NCBI GenBank assembly: GCA_964642165.1
Contig: CAZXOC010000075.1
Coordinates: forward strand, 1-25,679
DNA length: 25,679 nt
From: CAYRVX01 sp964642165
GTDB taxonomy: Bacteria > Planctomycetota > Phycisphaerae > SM23-33
Direction: 5' to 3'
Position 1 is the stretch's first letter, and each line of letters opens with the position of its first letter. This document shows positions 6,707-13,848 of this stretch, piece by piece. Under the pieces are notes generated by a model. The model did no database searches, was not told the origin of the DNA, and saw only the letters and a program-made list of their open reading frames with translations. Position numbers and translations under genes: made by a program.

Positions 6707-8152
6707 CTAGGTTGCGCTCGGCAGCTCGAACCAGAACGTGCTGCCGTCGGGGGAGGTCTCGTAGCCGATGCGCCCGCCGAAGCTCTCGACGCCCTGCCGG
6801 CAGACGTAGAGACCCAGGCCGGTGCCGCGGCGCTTCGTGGAGGTGAACGGCTCGAAGATGTCGCCCCCGCCCGGGGGCTCGACGCCGCCGCCCGTGTCGG
6901 CGACCTCGAAGCGGACGCCCCCGCCGGGCGCGGCGCGCAGGCGCAGGTGCAGGCTCCCGCCGTGGGGCATCGCGTCCAGGGCGTTGAGCAGGAGATTGAG
7001 CAGGACCTGGCGGACGCGGGCGGCCTCGGCCAGCGCCGGCGGCGCGTCGTCGTCATAGTCCGCGTGCACCGTAACGCCGGCGTGCTCGCAGCGGCCGCTG
7101 AGCAGCACGACGACCGACTCGGCCAATTCGCCGAGGCGCACGGGTCCGGCCGGTGCCGACGCGCCGGGCGGCCGGCTTTCCCCCTCCGGCGACGACGACG
7201 CCAGCGACAGCAGCTCCTGGAGGTACAGGTCCATCCGCTCGATCTCACGGATGATGAGGTCGAGGCTCTTGTCGGCCCGCCCGGAGGCCCGAAGCTCATC
7301 CGCCAGCACGCGGGCGTTCATCCGGATCCCGCTGAGGGGGTTCCGCAGCTCGTGGGCGACCGACGCGGCAAGCTGCCCCAGCCCCGCCAGGCGAGCCGAG
7401 CGCTCCAACTGCCGCCGCGCCGCCGCCAGGCGCGCCAGCAGGTCGTCGAACGACCGCGTCAGCCTCGCCACCTCCCCCGGCGTGCGCCGGGGAAGGCGCG
7501 AGCGCTCGCCTCCGGCCCGGCGGACGAGAGCGCCGGAGAGGGCTCCGGCTGCTTCCTCCGCCGCCAGGTCGTCCATGCGGTCGGCGAGCCTCCGGATCGG
7601 GCGCGCCAGGCTCGTCGACAGCCAGAACCCCACCACCGTGGCGATCACGACCGCCGCCAGCGTGAACAACGCGATCCGCCCGGCCACGTGCCGCTGGGCG
7701 GTGAGCACCCGCCGCTCCGGCACGAGCAGGTAGAAGCGCCGCAGTTGCTCGAGGCCCGACGGGGAGACTCGTCGCACGGCCGCGGTGCCCACGCGGTACG
7801 GTTCGCCCCCCAGCGTGACCTGCGTCGGCGCGCCCCCGGCCGCCAGGCGGTCGGCGAACTCCTTGCGCCGCTCGGGCGGCAGGCTGGAGGACAGGACGCC
7901 CTGGCCCTGGGCATCGCTGGAGACCGTCTGGGCGCCCAGGATCTGGGCCACCTTCGTCATCAGGGCGTCGGAGTCCAGCGGCCAGCTCTGGCGCCCGATG
8001 AGCTTGGCGGCGTTCGCGGCCGAGTCGTGGACCAGCTTCTGCTCGATCTGGCGGGTGGCGACCTCGATCCCCGCGTAGCCAACGGCGACGCCCACCGCCG
8101 CCACCAGCAGGTTCATCGCCAGGACCATTCGCACGCGGATGGACAGTCGCAT
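6707..8152 (-). CDS. Membrane sensor histidine kinase, no partner regulator nearby
   Basis: A 481-residue two-component sensor kinase. The first transmembrane helix is near residues 7-30. A periplasmic domain of about 130 residues follows, then a second helix (about 166-189), a HAMP linker, and a DHp helix with the phospho-acceptor H267 in SVAHELRNPLSGIR. The ATPase domain has the N-box NLLLNALDAMPHG, the G1 box VADTGGGV, and FEPF...GTGLGLYV. All catalytic motifs look intact, so it should autophosphorylate and pass phosphate to a response regulator, but none is encoded in this window. ATG 8152 is chosen because AGGAG lies about 6 nt upstream; the longer frame to 8182 has no such site. The stimulus is unknown. 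Confidence 0.92.
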   Translation of the reverse strand: MRLSIRVRMVLAMNLLVAAVGVAVGYAGIEVATRQIEQKLVHDSAANAAKLIGRQSWPLDSDALMTKVAQILGAQTVSSDAQGQGVLSSSLPPERRKEFADRLAAGGAPTQVTLGGEPYRVGTAAVRRVSPSGLEQLRRFYLLVPERRVLTAQRHVAGRIALFTLAAVVIATVVGFWLSTSLARPIRRLADRMDDLAAEEAAGALSGALVRRAGGERSRLPRRTPGEVARLTRSFDDLLARLAAARRQLERSARLAGLGQLAASVAHELRNPLSGIRMNARVLADELRASGRADKSLDLIIREIERMDLYLQELLSLASSSPEGESRPPGASAPAGPVRLGELAESVVVLLSGRCEHAGVTVHADYDDDAPPALAEAARVRQVLLNLLLNALDAMPHGGSLHLRLRAAPGGGVRFEVADTGGGVEPPGGGDIFEPFTSTKRRGTGLGLYVCRQGVESFGGRIGYETSPDGSTFWFELPSAT

Positions 8153-8209
8153 CGGCGGCTCCTGCGAACGGTTCGAGCGCACGCCCGCCCGTCGGTGCGC
8201 CGGGGGGCC

Positions 8210-8878
8210 CTAGCGGAGCTTGCCGCGCTGCTTGAGGATCATCTCCCAGTACCGCCGGGCGCGGTCGCGGTGCTTGAGCCACTCGGCCCGAAGTTGCTGG
8301 ACGGCGGCCCGGCGTTTGGACGGCGGGTCGTCGGCCCGGTAGGCCACCTGGACGCAGGCGAAGCGTTTGGCGGCGCGGTAGGCGCGGCGGCGGACGATGA
8401 TGTCGCCGTCCATCATGGCCGCCAGGAGGCTTTCCATCTGGTCGTACGCGCACATCCGATTGAGGCCCGAGACCGCCGCCGCCCGGACGTTCGGCGACTT
8501 GTCCTCGACGGCCAGCCGCGCCAGCGGGGCCGCGTCCTCCCGCTGCGCCACCTCCGCGAAGCTGCTGGCGGCCTGCTCCCGGACCCTCGGGCGGGGGTCC
8601 CGCATCGCCTGCTTGACCTGCTGGACGGCCTCGGAACCGATCCGCCCGAGGGCGGCCACCGCGCGGCGCGCCGTCCGCGCGTCCGAGGCCGACACCTCCT
8701 TGGCCAGCCCCGCGACGTTCCGCTCGCGGCGCAGCTCCTCGATGCGCGCGGCCGCCGCATCCGGCTCCGCCGACGCATCGTCCTCACCCGGGAAGGCAAG
8801 CTGCCAGATGACGAGCCCCGCCAGGACGACGGCCACGGCGATCAGCACGACGAGTCGCAACGGCGGCTTCTGCATCAT
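8210..8878 (-). CDS. Membrane-anchored HEAT-repeat protein
   Basis: A 222-residue protein with one N-terminal transmembrane helix (about 7-28, LRLVVLIAVAVVLAGLVIWQ), so the rest is anchored outside the cytoplasm. Residues from about 50 to 170 carry HEAT/PBS-lyase-type helical repeats, for example ARRAVAALGRIG, VREQAASSFAEVA, VRAAAVSGLNRM and VRRRAYRAAKRF. Such solenoids bind other proteins. The C-terminus is a charged helix (LRAEWLKHRDRARRYWEM). Start ATG 8878 or 8875; AAAGGG is upstream. It lies 57 nt before the histidine kinase start, so the two are probably co-transcribed, and an accessory role in sensing is possible but unproven. No enzyme motif is seen. Confidence 0.8.
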   Translation of the reverse strand: MMQKPPLRLVVLIAVAVVLAGLVIWQLAFPGEDDASAEPDAAAARIEELRRERNVAGLAKEVSASDARTARRAVAALGRIGSEAVQQVKQAMRDPRPRVREQAASSFAEVAQREDAAPLARLAVEDKSPNVRAAAVSGLNRMCAYDQMESLLAAMMDGDIIVRRRAYRAAKRFACVQVAYRADDPPSKRRAAVQQLRAEWLKHRDRARRYWEMILKQRGKLR

Positions 8879-8955
8879 CGCCCTTTACAGGTGTGCCTTG
8901 CGTGCGGCCTCGAACGCGGCCGAGATGCTCACGACCGGCCCGGTGCCGGCGGCGC

Positions 8956-9978
8956 TCAAGACCCCACCGGGGCGGAGCCCGGCTGCCAGAGCTCGCGCTC
9001 GACCTGCACGTCCACGGGGTCGACTTGGTCGCGCGACCTGGGCTCGACGCCGCCGCCGGTGAACAGGACGTTGACGCGGCCGCGATGGCGCAGGAAGTCC
9101 GGCCGGTTGTCCTCGTCCTTGTCCCACTCGGGGTTGTCCCAATTGTCGGTGCTGTAGGCCGTGGCCGAAAGGTAGTCGAGCGCCTGCAGCTTGCGGGGCA
9201 TCCGCATGTCCAGCCCGGAGACGTTCATGGCGTAGTGGCTGGCGCCCCCGACGTCGAGCTTGAACTCCACGCTGGTACCCTGGCCGCTGCCGTGGTTCTT
9301 CTGCCAGACGTTGATCTCGTTCCAGTGGGCGTAGCACTGGGTCAGGTCGGGGGACCAGACTTCGGGCTTGCCGGCGGTGTTGGCCTGCACGTAGATGCTG
9401 GCCGTGCCGTCGCCGTGCTTGGTGACGCGGACGGCCAGGTCCTGGAAGTCGTAGTCGCCGCTGCCGATGGCGCCGTCGTCGTAGCCCCACCAGTAGACGT
9501 CGGGCTTGCTGTCGGGCACGTAGGGCACGGGCTCGTACCGCGCGCTCTCGCCGATGCCGCTGGCCCACTGGCTCTCCGAGAGCTTGAGCACCTTGAACCC
9601 GCCGCCGTCCATCAGGCCGACCAGCGGGACCGCCGTGTTGCCGCTGGGGCTGGTGCGGATGACGAGCTGGTTCTCGACGGGGCAGCCCTCCTTCAGTTCG
9701 TCGCCCTCGGGGCACCGCAGGCACTCCTTGGAACCCGTCAGGTTCGCGACGACGCCGGGCCAGCCGCCCGAGGCCAGCGGCTCCAGGCCCCAGGCGTTGT
9801 TCCTCGCCGCCCAGATCGCCGCCGACTTGCCGATCTCATTGAGGTTGTTGCAGCACAGCAGCGACCGCGCCTGCGTCTGCGTGCCGACGAGGTTGGGCAC
9901 GACGATCGCCATCAGCAGGGCAATGATGCAGACGACGACCATCAACTCGGCCAGTGTGAAGGCTCGACGTTCCGTCAT
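8956..9978 (-). CDS. Prepilin-type protein with N-terminal methylation motif (type II pseudopilin-like)
   Basis: A 340-residue protein starting MTERRAFTLAELMVVVCIIA: a short basic leader, the processing site A6/F7, glutamate E11 (position 5 of the mature form), then a hydrophobic helix. This is a class III prepilin signal, cut and methylated by the prepilin peptidase. The -1 residue is Ala rather than the usual Gly. The large C-terminal domain is of the planctomycete type, which usually ends in an H...NVLFxDG motif; here it reads HRGRVNVLFTGGGV, so the aspartate is Gly. CCNNLNEIG near residue 42 is also typical. The family is often expanded in planctomycetes and its substrate is unknown. The ATG is preceded by GGAGG. 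Confidence 0.88.
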   Translation of the reverse strand: MTERRAFTLAELMVVVCIIALLMAIVVPNLVGTQTQARSLLCCNNLNEIGKSAAIWAARNNAWGLEPLASGGWPGVVANLTGSKECLRCPEGDELKEGCPVENQLVIRTSPSGNTAVPLVGLMDGGGFKVLKLSESQWASGIGESARYEPVPYVPDSKPDVYWWGYDDGAIGSGDYDFQDLAVRVTKHGDGTASIYVQANTAGKPEVWSPDLTQCYAHWNEINVWQKNHGSGQGTSVEFKLDVGGASHYAMNVSGLDMRMPRKLQALDYLSATAYSTDNWDNPEWDKDEDNRPDFLRHRGRVNVLFTGGGVEPRSRDQVDPVDVQVERELWQPGSAPVGS

Positions 9979-9989
9979 GGCGGCACCTC

Positions 9990-10002
9990 CGGACTAAGTC
10001 CG
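9990..10002. promoter_or_regulatory. Palindrome in the prepilin leader, touching the ribosome-binding site
   Basis: CGGACT-A-AGTCCG is a perfect 13-bp inverted repeat. On the transcribed minus strand its last bases run straight into the GGAGG of the prepilin gene. It could be an operator or a small hairpin limiting translation; the sequence alone does not decide. Confidence 0.3.
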
Positions 10003-10039
10003 TACCCGCGCCCGAGTCCGACTCACCGCGGTTCCTGAT

Positions 10040-10068
10040 AGTGTACCGCCCCGGCGGCGGGCGTCCAA
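10040..10068 (-). promoter_or_regulatory. Candidate promoter of the prepilin gene
   Basis: On the minus strand, TTGGAC (10063-10068) and TACACT (10040-10045) are spaced by exactly 17 bp, about 62 nt upstream of the prepilin start codon. The HEAT-repeat and histidine-kinase genes could be read from it too. Confidence 0.5.
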
Positions 10069-10126
10069 GGGCAAACCTCGCGGCTCGGCGCCGAAGGGCA
10101 GGGCGTTGCAGGGCGTCGCGCGCCGC

Positions 10127-10141
10127 CCGGGGCCTCCCCGG
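10127..10141 (-). terminator. GC-rich stem-loop after gmhB
   Basis: CCGGGG-CCT-CCCCGG forms a 6-bp stem 7 nt past the gmhB stop. There is no T-tract, so termination strength is doubtful. Confidence 0.25.
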
Positions 10142-10147
10142 CAGGCC

Positions 10148-11128
10148 CTACCGCGTCCGCTTGACCGCGAGGAACAGCGTCAGCGACATGGTCTGGAGGG
10201 CGATGGCCATCAACGCCCAGAGCGTGGCGTGGTCGACGTCGTCGAGGATCATCTCGACGAACGCCACGGCCAGCGTCAGCAGGGCCAGCACCTGCACCAT
10301 CGCCGCCAGCAGCTTGATGAGGCTGAACTCCTCGACCTGGTCGGCGCGAGCGAGCTGGCGGACGTGCCGGAGGATCTCGCGGCGGACGGCGCCGTCGTCG
10401 TCGGGGCCGGCCTCGCCGGCCTGTCCGGCGGCCTGGGCGAGGCGCGCGCCCTCGCCGACCTCGCTGGCGACGGGCTGCTTCTCGGCCATGACCTTGGCGG
10501 CCTCGGCGCCGGCGGTGGGCCCCTCGCCCGCGGCGCGGCGGGCCCGGGCCTCCTGCTGCGGCGACCGCAGGATCACCCGCGCGGCGTCCACGAGGTTCCG
10601 GACGGTGTAGTCGGCCTGGACGTCCTCGTCCTCCTCCTCGCCAGGCGGGGCATGGCGCCCGGGGCGCGTCCGCACGCGGACCGTCTTGCACCCGGCGCGC
10701 TGGCCGGCCTCGATGTCCCGCGCGCTGTCGCCGACCATCCAGCTCTCGGACAGGTCGAGGTCGAGCTCTCGGGCGGCCTTCCGCAGCATCCCGGGCTGGG
10801 GCTTGCGCAGGTCGGAGTCCTTGGCGTATTCCTCGACCGTGCCCTCCGGGTGGTACGGGCAGTAGTACAGGGCGTCGTAGTGCGCGCCGTGCTCGGCGAG
10901 CTGGCGCCGCATCTCGGCGTGGATCTTCTCCAGCGTCTCCTCCGTCAGCAGCCCCCGGGCGATGCCCGACTGGTTCGTCACGATGACGAGCTTGTACCCG
11001 GCCTGAACCAGGGACTTCATCGCCAACTCCACGCCCGGCAGCAGCTTCACCCCCCGGGCGTCGCTGAGGTAGCCGGGATCTTGGATCACCGTGTTGTCGC
11101 GGTCCAGAAAGACGGCTTTGCCGGCCAT
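10148..11128 (-). CDS. gmhB: D-glycero-D-manno-heptose 1,7-bisphosphate 7-phosphatase (GmhB) with C-terminal membrane domain
   Basis: Residues 1-185 form a HAD-family phosphatase of the GmhB type: nucleophile D9 and acid/base D11 in FLDRDNTVI, TNQSGIARG (51-59), K109 in RKPQPGML, and the metal aspartates D134 and D138 in VGDSARD. GmhB removes the 7-phosphate of heptose bisphosphate between the two HldE reactions in ADP-heptose synthesis. Two oddities appear. The zinc loop, C-x-H...C-x-C in E. coli, reads C90-P-Y92-H93...S105-D-L107, so three ligand positions are changed. A tail of about 140 residues follows, with a charged linker and two predicted transmembrane helices (about 270-293 and 300-320); the usual enzyme is about 190 residues long. 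The tail would tether the enzyme to the membrane. It lies 49 nt after hldE. Confidence 0.87.
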   Translation of the reverse strand: MAGKAVFLDRDNTVIQDPGYLSDARGVKLLPGVELAMKSLVQAGYKLVIVTNQSGIARGLLTEETLEKIHAEMRRQLAEHGAHYDALYYCPYHPEGTVEEYAKDSDLRKPQPGMLRKAARELDLDLSESWMVGDSARDIEAGQRAGCKTVRVRTRPGRHAPPGEEEDEDVQADYTVRNLVDAARVILRSPQQEARARRAAGEGPTAGAEAAKVMAEKQPVASEVGEGARLAQAAGQAGEAGPDDDGAVRREILRHVRQLARADQVEEFSLIKLLAAMVQVLALLTLAVAFVEMILDDVDHATLWALMAIALQTMSLTLFLAVKRTR

Positions 11129-11177
11129 CAGCCTCTCTCCCGCCCCTCCCGCGTCGGCGTGGCGGCGACCGAGGCCG

Positions 11178-12656
11178 CTACGTCCCGCTGTTCGAACGGA
11201 CGATGCGATCGATGATCTGCGTGGTGCTGAGGCCCTCGACGCGCTCGAGCTTCACGACGCGCCCGCCGTAGCCCTCCACCAACTCGCGCCCGACGATCTT
11301 CGGCGTCGTGCCGCCCTTGGCGAGGAGATCGGGCTTGAGCAGCTCCAGCAGCTCGAGGGGCGTCTCCTCGTCGAAGACGGTCACGTAGTCCACGCACTCC
11401 AGCGAGCCGAGCATCTCGGCGCGCTCGTCCTGGCCGATGATCGGGCGGTCGGGGCCCTTCAGCCGCCGCACGCTGTCGTCGGAGTTGATCGCCACGATCA
11501 GGCACGAGCCCAGCTCGCGCGCCTGCTGAAGATAGCGGACGTGACCCATGTGGAGCAAGTCGAAGCAGCCGTTCGTGAAGACCACCGTCTCCCCGCGCTG
11601 CTGGCGCCGGGCGACCTGCTCGGCCAGCGTCCCGCGCGACACGACCTTGCTGCCGCGAAGCCCCACCATCCGCTGGAGCTCGTCCATCACCTCCTGGCGC
11701 GCGATGGGCACCACGCCGAACCGCTCGACCTCCAGCCCGCCCGCGACGTTGGCCAGCGCCCCGGCCTGCGCGCAGTCGCCGCCCGCCGCCAGGGCCAGCG
11801 AGACCATCGCCAGCACCTCGTCGCCGGCGCCCGTGCCGTCGCTGACGGCCCGCGGCCGCGTGGCAAGGTGCCTCGCCTCGCCCTCGCGCCGCAGCAGGAA
11901 GGTGCCGCCGCGATCCAGGGTGATCAGCACCGCCTCGGCGCCGGTCACGTCGAGGATGCGCCGCCCGGCGCGGGTCAGCGAGGCCTCGTCGGTCGCCTCG
12001 ATGCCCGTGGCCATGTGCGCCTCGTAGCGGTTGGGCGTCAGCACGGTCGCGCCGCGATAGCGGGCGTAGTCGGTCACCCGCGCCGGGTCCACCACCACCG
12101 GCACCGAGGCCTCCGCCGCCGCGGCGATCAGCTTCGGGCCCGTCTCGTCGGTCACGAGCCCCTTGTCGTGGTCCTGGATGGCCAGCAGCCCGCACGACCG
12201 CGCCTCGCCCCGGACCGCCGAGACCAGCGACGTGCACACCGCCGCCGCGAGCGGCTCGGTGGGGTCGTGGTCCACGCGGAGGGACTGCTGCTCGTTGCGG
12301 TGCTGGGCGAGCCCGACGTAGCGCGTCTTGATGATCGTTCGCCGCCCGGCCAGGCGCGTCAACGCGCCGGTCTCGCCGCCGGCGGCGACCAGCAGCTTGG
12401 CCAGCTCCTCGCCCTCGGCGTCGTCGCCGCGAACGCCGATGCAGGAGACCTTCCCGCCGAGGGCGAGGACGGCCGTGGCAACGTTGCCGGCCCCGCCGGC
12501 GCGGCTGTCGGTGCGCAGCACCCTCAGCACGGGCACGGGGGCCTCCGGGCTGATCCGCTCGACGTCGCCGTAGACGTAGCGGTCCAGCATGAAGTCGCCC
12601 AGCAGCGCCACCCGCGGCGAGCCGAATCCCGCCAGGAGCTCCATCAACTGCTGCAT
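11178..12656 (-). CDS. hldE: Bifunctional heptose 7-phosphate kinase / heptose 1-phosphate adenylyltransferase HldE
   Basis: A 492-residue two-domain enzyme. The N-terminal ribokinase-like domain (about 1-320) phosphorylates D-heptose 7-phosphate: GDFMLDRYVYG near the start, RAGGAGNVA at about 52-60, and the catalytic DGTGAGDEVLAM near 274-285. The C-terminal nucleotidyltransferase domain (about 345-492) has TNGCFDLLHMGHVRYL with the HxGH motif near 369, SDDSVRRLKG, and a late LSTTQIIDRI segment, and it makes ADP-heptose. Length and domain order match E. coli HldE. It lies 18 nt after lpxK without a strong ribosome-binding site, suggesting coupled translation. With gmhB next to it, only the sedoheptulose 7-phosphate isomerase (GmhA) and the epimerase (HldD) are missing from this window. 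Confidence 0.93.
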   Translation of the reverse strand: MQQLMELLAGFGSPRVALLGDFMLDRYVYGDVERISPEAPVPVLRVLRTDSRAGGAGNVATAVLALGGKVSCIGVRGDDAEGEELAKLLVAAGGETGALTRLAGRRTIIKTRYVGLAQHRNEQQSLRVDHDPTEPLAAAVCTSLVSAVRGEARSCGLLAIQDHDKGLVTDETGPKLIAAAAEASVPVVVDPARVTDYARYRGATVLTPNRYEAHMATGIEATDEASLTRAGRRILDVTGAEAVLITLDRGGTFLLRREGEARHLATRPRAVSDGTGAGDEVLAMVSLALAAGGDCAQAGALANVAGGLEVERFGVVPIARQEVMDELQRMVGLRGSKVVSRGTLAEQVARRQQRGETVVFTNGCFDLLHMGHVRYLQQARELGSCLIVAINSDDSVRRLKGPDRPIIGQDERAEMLGSLECVDYVTVFDEETPLELLELLKPDLLAKGGTTPKIVGRELVEGYGGRVVKLERVEGLSTTQIIDRIVRSNSGT

Positions 12657-12674
12657 GGCGCGGTATTCTACCGG

Positions 12675-13745
12675 TCACGGCGACCGGGGGCAATCGCCCG
12701 CGGCGGCCAGGACGCGCCGGACGAGCCGCTCGTGCCCGCCGACGATGTCCATCCTCACCGCGAGCTGCCAGACGCGGGGCGCCGCGCCCATCGCGGCCAG
12801 CTTGACGTAGTCCTTCTGCGTCGTGACGAGGATGCCCGCCTCGCTCCGCTTGGCCTCGGCCACCAGCCGGCGCAGCAGCTCCGGCGTGTAGGCGGCGTGG
12901 TCGTCCAGCGCCCGCCGACCCGTGAGGCGCGCGCCCAGGCCGGCGAGCGTCGTGAAGAAGTGCTCCGGGCCGGCCAGCCCGCAGAAGGCGTAGACCTTCC
13001 GCCCGAGCAGGTCGTCCAGGGGGCGCTCGGCGCCCGTGGCGTCGATGACGGCCGAGGGCCGGTGAACGCCGACGTGGTGGCTCGCCCCCCGAGCGAGGCG
13101 CGCGACGCGCTCGCCGAGGCGCGTGAGGCGCTCCGGCGGGACTTCGTCGCTGTGGGTCAGGACCACGGCGTGGGCGTCCGCCAGGGCCGAGGGCCCCTCG
13201 CGCAGCAGCCCGCGCGGCAGGCAGTGCCCGTAGCCGAACGGCTCGATCGCGTCGATCAGCACGATGTCCAGGTCGCGCCGCAGGTGGCGGTGCTGGAAGC
13301 CGTCGTCCATCACCAGGACGTCCGCGCCGTCGGCGACGGCCCGCTCCGCGCCGGCCACGCGGTCGGCCCGGACCACGACCGCCGCGCCGGTCAGCTCCCG
13401 CAGCAGCCGGGCCTCGTCGCTGCGGACCTCGCCGGCCTCCCCGGCTTCCGCGGCCTTGTAGCCTCGGGTCAGGATGGCCGGACGCCGCCCCGCCTCCGTG
13501 AGCCGCTCGACCACCCACGCCACCATGGGCGTCTTGCCCGTCCCGCCGGTGGTGAGGTTGCCCACGCAGATGACCGGCACGCCGGCCGACCGCGACCGCA
13601 GCAGCCCGCGCCGATACGCCCACCGCCGAAGGCGCATCGCCCCCGCGTACGGCCTCGACGCCGCCCACAGCCCCGCCCGCAGGCACGACCACGCCGCCCC
13701 CCGGCGCCGCCCGCTCAGGATGTCGCGAACGCTCTGTTCGTCCAT
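12675..13745 (-). CDS. lpxK: Tetraacyldisaccharide 4'-kinase LpxK
   Basis: An inner-membrane-associated P-loop kinase of 356 residues that phosphorylates the 4' position of the lipid A disaccharide. Signature features are the N-terminal hydrophobic region, VGNLTTGGTGKTPMV (P-loop, about 60-74), ILTRGYK, and DVLVMDDGFQHRHLRRDLD with the catalytic DDGFQH. The C-terminal half has AFCGLAGPEHFF and VTTQKDYVKL, also typical. The start at 13745 (MDEQSVRDILSGRRRG) fits planctomycete homologues better than the in-frame GTG at 13781; neither has a strong ribosome-binding site. It is the first gene of the lpxK-hldE-gmhB run. Its presence supports an outer membrane with lipid A. Confidence 0.93.
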   Translation of the reverse strand: MDEQSVRDILSGRRRGAAWSCLRAGLWAASRPYAGAMRLRRWAYRRGLLRSRSAGVPVICVGNLTTGGTGKTPMVAWVVERLTEAGRRPAILTRGYKAAEAGEAGEVRSDEARLLRELTGAAVVVRADRVAGAERAVADGADVLVMDDGFQHRHLRRDLDIVLIDAIEPFGYGHCLPRGLLREGPSALADAHAVVLTHSDEVPPERLTRLGERVARLARGASHHVGVHRPSAVIDATGAERPLDDLLGRKVYAFCGLAGPEHFFTTLAGLGARLTGRRALDDHAAYTPELLRRLVAEAKRSEAGILVTTQKDYVKLAAMGAAPRVWQLAVRMDIVGGHERLVRRVLAAAGDCPRSP

Positions 13746-13848
13746 TGTTGATCGGGTGTGAACGGATAAGGCTCCGGGCACGCCCAGCAGGCGTCAAGGG
13801 CGAAGGCGAGGGCCGCACACGGCTGTGGAGCGTCACTCGCAGAGACGG

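Noticed and set aside
8885..8960. Alternative C-terminus of the prepilin in another frame (SAAFEAARKAHL)
   Set aside because: It would need a frameshift, for which there is no evidence; the main frame ends normally at 8956.
11091..13751. Plus-strand frame mirroring lpxK-hldE
   Set aside because: It is a shadow of genes identified by motif on the minus strand.
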